Of a stretch of DNA of 51,009 nucleotides, positions 45,690 through 51,009 are shown in pieces. The DNA comes from Tidjanibacter sp. (GTDB lineage Bacteria; Bacteroidota; Bacteroidia; Bacteroidales; Rikenellaceae). The notes beneath the pieces are model-generated. The model had not been told where the DNA came from. It did no database searches and saw only the letters and a list, made by a program, of their open reading frames with translations. Position numbers and translations under genes: made by a program. The stretch spans positions 1-51,009 of the forward strand of contig JAGBZI010000106.1 in NCBI GenBank assembly GCA_017628305.1. Direction: 5' to 3'. Each line of letters starts with the position of its first letter. Position 1 is the first letter of the stretch.

Positions 45690-47156
45690 CTATTTTTTGC
45701 GTCTGGGTAGATAACCGAGAAGGATATCCTTAAGTTCGCGCCAAGCCTCCAAGTGTAAAAGCTCCGAGAGGAGTGCATAGAAACCGGCGCCAAGGAGAAT
45801 CTTCGACACAAAGACACACCATAAGGGAATGCTTAAAGCCGCACCTGCAACACCAAGCCCCCACACAAATCCTACCATAAGTCCCGTTACGGCCAAGTAT
45901 GGCAGTGCGTCCTTCGCCCTACTCCACAATCGCCACTCGGGTAGATATCGTTTTGCCGTAAGGCAGTTGATGGTCATATCCGACACAAATATCGCCACCT
46001 GACCCCAAGCAATAGCGGGCACACTGATTGGAATTGTTATGGCCAAAATGGCCGTAGCAATGAGTTTCTTGATGAACTCAATGCGGAAAATCATGTTGCC
46101 ATCGTCGCACACCTTCACCAGATTGAAAGAGATAACCGACAGGGGGGCAAGCAGGCCCGCAACGCTCAATATCCTGAGATAGGGCACAGCCGGCAGCCAC
46201 ACCTCTGGCAACAACACACGGAACATATCTTCGGCCACAGCAATGAGTCCACTCATGAGGGGAAACATTACAAATGCCCAGAGAATGTACACTTTGCGTG
46301 CGTTCATCAAAAGCTTTACTTTATCCTCCTTTTGGCGCGAGAAGGCCGAGAAAGTGACGCTCAGCACCGCCATGATGGTGGAGGTAACGGGCATCTCCTT
46401 AATCTTATTACCGCGGTCGTAGTACCCGAGGTCGGTCTTGGTATAGAACTTACCAATGAAAAGATTAGAGATTTGGTAGTAGACATTGCTCACCAAATCG
46501 CTCAGCAGAATACGCGAGCCATAGCGGAACATTCCTCGAACGCGCTCCATCGAAAATAGCAGGCGGGGACGCCAACTGCTCCCAATCCACATAAGGGCAG
46601 TCTTCACCACAACAACTCCCAGCCTCTGGCCCACAAGTGCCCACACACCGCAGCCCTCCACCGCCATCCATATCGCAACACCACTCGAAACTGCATTAGC
46701 TACAAGCACATAGAGCGACAAGTTTTTAAACTCCATGGAGCGTTGAAGAATGGCATTCTGGATGTTGGAGAAGGAGTTGATGGGGATAAGCAGATACAAA
46801 ATGGGGGCTATCCGCGCAAAATCGGAAGCCCCAAAATAGCGACCACACGCGGGTGCCACCGCCACCAAAACAGCGTAAAGCACCAGCGAAATGACAATAT
46901 TCACATAGAATACCGAGGAGTAGTCGGTGTCGTCAACCGTTTTCTTGCGGATGAGCGCCTGCGAGAAGCCACTATCCACCAACGGCATAAGTATTGCAGG
47001 GAAGGCTGCAACAATAGCCATCAGCCCGTAGTCCTCGGGCGACAGCAGGTTGAGCAACACAAGGCTCACCGCAAGTTGCAGCAGGGCCGAAGCAATCTTC
47101 TCCACCGTGGACCATGCCACACCCTTCACCACTTTATGTTTCAACTCGGCAGCCAT
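45690..47156 (-). CDS. Polysaccharide/lipid-linked oligosaccharide flippase (Wzx-like, MOP superfamily)
   Basis: A 488-residue polytopic inner-membrane protein with about 12-14 hydrophobic segments. It has the N-terminal signature of the Wzx/TuaB group (VVKGVAWSTVEKIASALLQ, LLSPEDYGLMAIVAAFP) and SGFSQALIRKK shortly after. Such proteins flip undecaprenyl-linked sugar repeats or similar lipids across the membrane. No glycosyltransferases are adjacent, so the substrate cannot be inferred. Its ATG lies 9 bases after the stop of the small septum protein gene. It converges on the GNAT gene with a 14-base gap and no visible terminator. Confidence 0.9.
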   Translation of the reverse strand: MAAELKHKVVKGVAWSTVEKIASALLQLAVSLVLLNLLSPEDYGLMAIVAAFPAILMPLVDSGFSQALIRKKTVDDTDYSSVFYVNIVISLVLYAVLVAVAPACGRYFGASDFARIAPILYLLIPINSFSNIQNAILQRSMEFKNLSLYVLVANAVSSGVAIWMAVEGCGVWALVGQRLGVVVVKTALMWIGSSWRPRLLFSMERVRGMFRYGSRILLSDLVSNVYYQISNLFIGKFYTKTDLGYYDRGNKIKEMPVTSTIMAVLSVTFSAFSRQKEDKVKLLMNARKVYILWAFVMFPLMSGLIAVAEDMFRVLLPEVWLPAVPYLRILSVAGLLAPLSVISFNLVKVCDDGNMIFRIEFIKKLIATAILAITIPISVPAIAWGQVAIFVSDMTINCLTAKRYLPEWRLWSRAKDALPYLAVTGLMVGFVWGLGVAGAALSIPLWCVFVSKILLGAGFYALLSELLHLEAWRELKDILLGYLPRRKK

Positions 47157-47165
47157 AACTCCCTA

Positions 47166-47441
47166 CTATTCAACAAGGAAGACCTCCTCGCCATCCGCGT
47201 GCATCAGGTGACGCTCACGCACATACTTCTCGAAGGCCTCATCATCCTTGATATTCTCAAGAAACAGGCTATCCTCCTCAATCTGTGACCTATAGCGCTC
47301 AATCTCGCGCTCCAATCGCTCCACAGAGCGCTGGGTGCGCACCAACCCCACCAAGGTGAGATCTGCACTAACGAGAATCATCACCACGGGGATGAGGGTC
47401 ACAACTATCCAATGCCAATATTTCTTGAGAAACTTTTTCAT
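47166..47441 (-). CDS. DivIC/FtsB-like septum formation initiator protein
   Basis: A short bitopic protein: basic N-terminus (MKKFLKKYWHW), one membrane segment (about residues 9-30), a coiled coil (TQRSVERLEREIERYRSQI), and the C-terminal DEAFEKYVRERHLM segment typical of FtsB/DivIC, where Glu-Lys-Tyr-Arg-Glu matches the conserved helix. It should join FtsL/FtsQ at the division site. I chose ATG 47441 (91 residues); ATG 47453 or GTG 47474 in the same frame are possible. It lies between hpt and the flippase gene. Confidence 0.85.
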   Translation of the reverse strand: MKKFLKKYWHWIVVTLIPVVMILVSADLTLVGLVRTQRSVERLEREIERYRSQIEEDSLFLENIKDDEAFEKYVRERHLMHADGEEVFLVE

Positions 47442-47481
47442 CGCCAACCTCATGCCCACCCTTTCGGTGAGCACTGCTATT

Positions 47482-48039
47482 CTACTCGTTTACAATGGTG
47501 TAGATATCCTTCAGGTTGCGACCCAACTCGTCGTAGTCGAGTCCGAAACCAACAATAAAGTCGTCGGGAATATCAAGCGCACGATACTTTACCTCGTAAT
47601 CTTTGGTGAACTTGGTGGGCTTGAAGAGCAGGGTGGCGATGGTCACGCTGGCAGGCTTGTGACCGGCGAGCGAACGCAACAGGTGCTCCATGCTCTCGCC
47701 AGTATCCACAACATCCTCCACAATGATAATGTGGCGGCCCTCCACATTGTTGCGCAAACCAATGAGCTCCTGCACCTTACCGGTGGAAGCTACGCCGCTG
47801 TAGGAGGCAAGTTTCACAAACGACAACTCGCAAGGGAACTCAATCTTCTGCATCAACTCACTCATAAACATGAAGGCACCATTGAGCACGCCGAGGAAGA
47901 GAGGGGTCTCAAGTCCTTTATAATCCTCGTTGATTTTATCGGCAACCTTCTGGATTGCATCATTGAGCTCAGCATAGGGAATCGAGAGCTCGAAGGTTTT
48001 GTCGTGCAATTGCACGCGGGGTTTGTTGGTCTGGCACAT
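47482..48039 (-). CDS. hpt: Hypoxanthine phosphoribosyltransferase
   Basis: Hpt salvages hypoxanthine (and usually guanine) with PRPP. The PRPP motif HIIIVEDVVDTGESMEHLL is present, and GVLNGAFMFMSELM and KYRALDIPDDFIVGFGLDYDELGRNL match the family. At 185 residues it is normal. It provides the salvage counterpart of the de novo purine cluster 22 kb away. First gene of the hpt-divIC-flippase unit; I see no good TAnnTTTG box before it. Confidence 0.95.
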   Translation of the reverse strand: MCQTNKPRVQLHDKTFELSIPYAELNDAIQKVADKINEDYKGLETPLFLGVLNGAFMFMSELMQKIEFPCELSFVKLASYSGVASTGKVQELIGLRNNVEGRHIIIVEDVVDTGESMEHLLRSLAGHKPASVTIATLLFKPTKFTKDYEVKYRALDIPDDFIVGFGLDYDELGRNLKDIYTIVNE

Positions 48040-48111
48040 AAAAAATGTTCTATTTATTCGTTAAACTAATTATCTATGGCGATACACCCTCTGCCTTTGG
48101 CAGAAAAAGTA

Positions 48112-48119
48112 TATATTTG
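48112..48119 (+). promoter_or_regulatory. Bacteroidetes -7 promoter element for the ZIP gene
   Basis: TATATTTG is a perfect TAnnTTTG, 19 bases before the ATG at 48139. It lies in the divergent gap to hpt. Confidence 0.6.
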
Positions 48120-48138
48120 CAAAGTTAATAAAAATTCT

Positions 48139-48957
48139 ATGAACGATAACACACTTTGGGCGCTTTTAATCACCCTTTTTGCAGGTTTAGCCACAGGCAT
48201 CGGCAGTATCATCGGTTTTTTTGCCCGCCGAACCAATAAAAAGTTTCTCTGCTTTTCGCTCGGTCTTTCGGCAGGAGTGATGGTCTACATCTCTTTCATG
48301 GAGATGTTGCATGGCGCAAGACTCTCTCTCTCAGAGGTTTTTGCATCCTCTACCAGAGCCGACAGCATCACAGCTCTGCTCTTTTTTGGTGGCGTACTGC
48401 TTGCCGGCCTCATTGACCGCCTCATTCCCGAGGCAGAGAACCCTCATGAGCTCCACAATGTGGAGGAGATGCAGGGCGACGACAACCAGCACCACTCCCA
48501 CGCATCCCGTAAGCTGCGCCACGCGGGTATCTTTAGTGCCATAGCCCTCGCCATCCACAACTTCCCCGAGGGTATTGCCACCTTTGTCACCTCCTACACC
48601 GACCTCGGTGCGGGTATTGCCATCGCTGTGGCTGTGGCCATCCACAACATTCCCGAGGGTATTGCCGTATCGGTGCCTATTTACCACGCCACGGGCAGCC
48701 GTCGCAAGGCCTTTTGGTACTCCTTCTTTTCGGGATTTGCCGAGCCTGTTGGTGCTATGGTTGCGTGGCTCATCCTGATGCCATTCATCACCCCTGCACT
48801 TGTGAGCGGTATTATGGCTGTTGTGGCTGGCATCATGATCTATATTGCCTTCGATGAGCTGCTTCCCGCCACCCACTACTATGGCGAGAACCACACCGCA
48901 CTCTACGGCCTTTTCATCGGCATGGCAGTCATGGCGGTCAGCCTAATAATCCTGTAA
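48139..48957 (+). CDS. zupT: ZIP-family metal transporter (ZupT-like)
   Basis: A 272-residue inner-membrane transporter with about eight hydrophobic helices. The paired metal-binding motifs of the ZIP family are present in helices 4 and 5: AIHNFPEGIATFV and AIHNIPEGIAVSV. A His-rich cytoplasmic loop precedes them (QHHSHASRK). It likely imports Zn2+ and other divalent metals. I start at 48139 (MNDNTLWALLITLFAG); the frame to 48076 would cross the promoter. Confidence 0.94.
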   Translation: MNDNTLWALLITLFAGLATGIGSIIGFFARRTNKKFLCFSLGLSAGVMVYISFMEMLHGARLSLSEVFASSTRADSITALLFFGGVLLAGLIDRLIPEAENPHELHNVEEMQGDDNQHHSHASRKLRHAGIFSAIALAIHNFPEGIATFVTSYTDLGAGIAIAVAVAIHNIPEGIAVSVPIYHATGSRRKAFWYSFFSGFAEPVGAMVAWLILMPFITPALVSGIMAVVAGIMIYIAFDELLPATHYYGENHTALYGLFIGMAVMAVSLIIL

Positions 48958-48979
48958 CCAACCACTATTCATCACACAA

Positions 48980-49008
48980 GTGGGGCGGCCCGACAAAGGC
49001 CGCCCCAC
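48980..49008. terminator. Strong hairpin between ZIP gene and rnfA
   Basis: An 11-bp perfect GC-rich stem GTGGGGCGGCC / GGCCGCCCCAC (48980-48990 and 48998-49008) with a 7-base loop separates convergent genes. The T-run is poor (CTCTATTCT), so it may act as a bidirectional terminator or mRNA end stabiliser. Confidence 0.7.
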
Positions 49009-49032
49009 TCTATTCTGTCCATTCCCGGAGGA

Positions 49033-49605
49033 CTATACCAAGCCCGAGAAGCCCATGAAGGCCATTGCCAAGATACCGGCCGTGATGAGTGCGATGGGTA
49101 CTCCCTTAACACCCTTGGGCACGCCCGTAAGCTCCAAGCGCTCCCTGAGTCCCGCCATAATAACCAATGCCAGCGCAAAGCCCAAAGCAATGGAGGTGGC
49201 ATACACTACCGACTCCAACATATTATACTCCTTCTGCACCAACAACAGCGCAACACCCAGCACAGCACAGTTGGTGGTAATCAGAGGGAGAAAGATACCC
49301 AGCGCCTGATAGAGCGAAGGAGAAATCTTCTTGAGCACAATTTCAACCATCTGCACCAAGGCAGCAATAACCAGAATAAAGACGATGGTCTGCATATACT
49401 CAATACCCAGAGGGACAAGCACATAGTATTGCAGCAAATATACCACCAATGACGAAATGGCCATAACAAAAGTTACGGCTGCACCCATACCCGCAGCAGT
49501 GTTCACCTTATTGGAAACACCCAAGAAGGGGCAGATGCCAAGCGACTGCGAAAGAACTACATTGTTCGCAAAAATCGAACCAATAATGATTGCAAAAATC
49601 TCCAT
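49033..49605 (-). CDS. rnfA: Rnf complex subunit RnfA
   Basis: RnfA is a six-helix inner-membrane subunit of the Rnf ferredoxin:NAD+ oxidoreductase, which couples electron transfer to Na+/H+ pumping. The 190-residue protein starts MEIFAIIIGSIFANNVVLSQSLG, with the conserved NN-x-V-L and GICPFLGVSN segments, and has LITTNCAVLGVALL in the mirrored half. It is the last gene of the operon order rnfG-E-A, as in other bacteria. Gap to rnfE 9 bases. Confidence 0.96.
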   Translation of the reverse strand: MEIFAIIIGSIFANNVVLSQSLGICPFLGVSNKVNTAAGMGAAVTFVMAISSLVVYLLQYYVLVPLGIEYMQTIVFILVIAALVQMVEIVLKKISPSLYQALGIFLPLITTNCAVLGVALLLVQKEYNMLESVVYATSIALGFALALVIMAGLRERLELTGVPKGVKGVPIALITAGILAMAFMGFSGLV

Positions 49606-49614
49606 AACTCTCTC

Positions 49615-50217
49615 CTAATTAGTTTTGGTGGTTAATTTACGGAACACGACCATCAGGTAGCCGAGAACAAAGAAAGCGCCGGGCGAGAGCACAAAGATGA
49701 GCGCACCGCCACCCTGCCAGATATCAAGGCCAAAAATCTGGCCATTACCCAACACCTCGCGCACAATACCAATGATAGTGAGCGACAGGGTAAAGCCCAA
49801 GCCTACCCCCAAACCATCGAGAGCCGAAGCCCACACACCATTCTTTGATGCAAAAGCCTCCGCACGACCCAGAATAATGCAGTTCACCACAATCAGGGGG
49901 ATAAACACACCAAGAGTGTTATACAAATCCTGCACATAGGCCTGCATAAGCAGCTGCACAACAGTCACAAACGACGAAATCACCACAATGTATGCGGGGA
50001 TGCGCACCTTATCGGGAATCACATTCTTGAGCAGCGAAATCACAATGTTGGACATCACAAGCACAAAGAGGGTTGCAACGCCCATACCCATGCCGTTGGC
50101 AGCCGATGTGGTGGTTGCCAGCGTGGGGCACATACCCAACACCAACACAAATGTTGGGTTATTCTTGAGTATGCCGTCGGTCAATATTTTTAAATTCTTA
50201 CCCATATACTTCTGCAA
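49615..50217 (-). CDS. rnfE: Rnf complex subunit RnfE
   Basis: RnfE is the membrane partner and homologue of RnfA. The 200-residue protein contains DGILKNNPTFVLVLGMCPTLATT and FIPLIVVNCIILGRAEAFA, both family signatures, and about six hydrophobic helices. It lies 4 bases after rnfG and 9 bases before rnfA. RnfA/E are thought to bind an iron centre between them through the conserved Cys, which are visible in GMCPT and VNCII. Confidence 0.96.
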   Translation of the reverse strand: MQKYMGKNLKILTDGILKNNPTFVLVLGMCPTLATTTSAANGMGMGVATLFVLVMSNIVISLLKNVIPDKVRIPAYIVVISSFVTVVQLLMQAYVQDLYNTLGVFIPLIVVNCIILGRAEAFASKNGVWASALDGLGVGLGFTLSLTIIGIVREVLGNGQIFGLDIWQGGGALIFVLSPGAFFVLGYLMVVFRKLTTKTN

Positions 50218-50221
50218 AGAA

Positions 50222-51009
50222 TTAAAGGTTTATCTTCTTAAAACACTCCCAAGCATCGGCCACAGCCTCGGTGTAGGCCCTCGACGACACAGTGGCGCGA
50301 CTAATGGCATCCACCGAGCCGCCCTCCGATCGGAGCGCAAACTTCACCCTCGAGCCCTTCTTTCCTTTAAGGCTATTAATCAGGGCATTATCGTCGTCGC
50401 ACATCTTTGTGCCAAGGCCGGGGGTCTCGTTCTGCTCCAGCACGACGACATCCAAAATGGTCCCTTCGGTGTCGAAAGCAACCAGAAGGCGGATGGTGCC
50501 ATTAAAGCCATTCTCCGACACGCCCTCGATGGCGTAGCCCACAGCGTGACCTTCGGCAGTGGCGGTGTAGACCACCGTACCATCAATCTCGCTCTCGAAC
50601 ACCTCCTCGCTCGCGGGAAGCATATCGGCCACATTGAACTTCTCCTTCTCATGCTGGGCAGCCACCTCCTTAAAGGCTTCGTAAGCCAGTGCAACTGCCT
50701 CAGAATAGGCCCTTGAGGAGATGGTGGCAGCGGTAAGTGCATCCACATCACCGCCATCTTTTTTCACCGTCATATTCATCTCCTCTGCCTTGCGACCTTT
50801 GAAACTCTTCCACAGATTATTACCCGATTTCTTCATATTGTCGCCCAGACCGGGGGTCTCTGCCTGTGCCAACACCTCTATATTATTAATGGTGCCATCG
50901 GGCAGGAAGCCAACCATCAGCTCAATCTTGCCATTGAAACCATTGGGCGACACGCTCTTCACAGCATAGCCCACAATCTCATCCGTAGCCTTCGCCACAC
51001 TCACCTCGC
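50222..51009 (-). CDS. rnfG: Rnf complex subunit RnfG with two FMN-binding domains (partial)
   Basis: RnfG carries a covalent FMN on the outer face of the membrane. The frame is open to the right edge, so the N-terminal membrane anchor is missing. The visible about 260 residues contain two FMN-binding domains in tandem, each with GYA-x-x-x-VS-x-NGFNG, Q-x-ETPGLG-x-M and a flavinylation-like motif: DALTAATISSRAY and DAISRATVSSRAY (usual form SGAT-x-S/T). Both keep the Thr that accepts FMN but lack the Gly of SGAT. Ordinary RnfG has one such domain. The GTG at 51004 is not a convincing start. Confidence 0.9.
   Translation of the reverse strand, partial: EVSVAKATDEIVGYAVKSVSPNGFNGKIELMVGFLPDGTINNIEVLAQAETPGLGDNMKKSGNNLWKSFKGRKAEEMNMTVKKDGGDVDALTAATISSRAYSEAVALAYEAFKEVAAQHEKEKFNVADMLPASEEVFESEIDGTVVYTATAEGHAVGYAIEGVSENGFNGTIRLLVAFDTEGTILDVVVLEQNETPGLGTKMCDDDNALINSLKGKKGSRVKFALRSEGGSVDAISRATVSSRAYTEAVADAWECFKKINL

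Overview
The window looks like a chromosomal core region of a Bacteroidales bacterium, probably Rikenellaceae/Alistipes-like (inference). Upstream regions carry the Bacteroidetes sigma -7 element TAnnTTTG, Shine-Dalgarno sites are sparse, and the genes present (DUF349 protein, ptb-buk, Rnf, large single-chain PurL, signal peptidase I with a long insert) fit that group. Apart from one AT-rich acetyltransferase gene I see no sign of mobile DNA, and no rRNA, tRNA or CRISPR.

Layout. 1-210 is the 3' end of a phosphohexomutase gene, closed by a bidirectional terminator. 265-7614 (minus) is a run dapB, lepB, yigZ-like, uvrA, M16 peptidase, O-methyltransferase, divergent from truA (7702-8433). 8575-25903 (minus) is a 13-gene purine supercluster transcribed purE-purL-purC-purF-purM-purN-purH-purD-folD-purB-purA-guaB-guaA, which takes PRPP through IMP to both AMP and GMP; only purK is not seen. 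26221-31701 (minus) is a pyrimidine operon pyrC-pyrK-pyrD-pyrF-pyrE-pyrB, lacking only carbamoyl-phosphate synthase. Upstream lie mutS with its own promoter and a DUF349-pyrG-yidC group (34854-40515).

40711-44745 (plus) holds an orphan OmpR-type response regulator and an acyl-phosphate energy module, ackA-ptb-buk. Then come the AT-rich GNAT gene, a minus-strand group hpt-divIC-flippase, a ZIP metal transporter, and the start of an rnf operon (rnfG-rnfE-rnfA, minus) that runs off the right edge.

Most interesting points: (1) the pyr and the pur operon each have a promoter, a short leader ORF, RNA-hairpin potential and a terminator-like hairpin placed before the first structural gene, with no second consensus promoter after it, which suggests transcriptional attenuation of both pathways; in pyr the leader ORF stop codon lies inside the terminator stem. 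(2) PyrB carries at its C-terminus a zinc domain with exactly the cysteine spacing of PyrI but without the PyrI nucleotide-binding domain. (3) GuaA has a shortened glutaminase domain lacking the catalytic Cys and the His/Glu segment. (4) RnfG contains two tandem FMN-binding domains.
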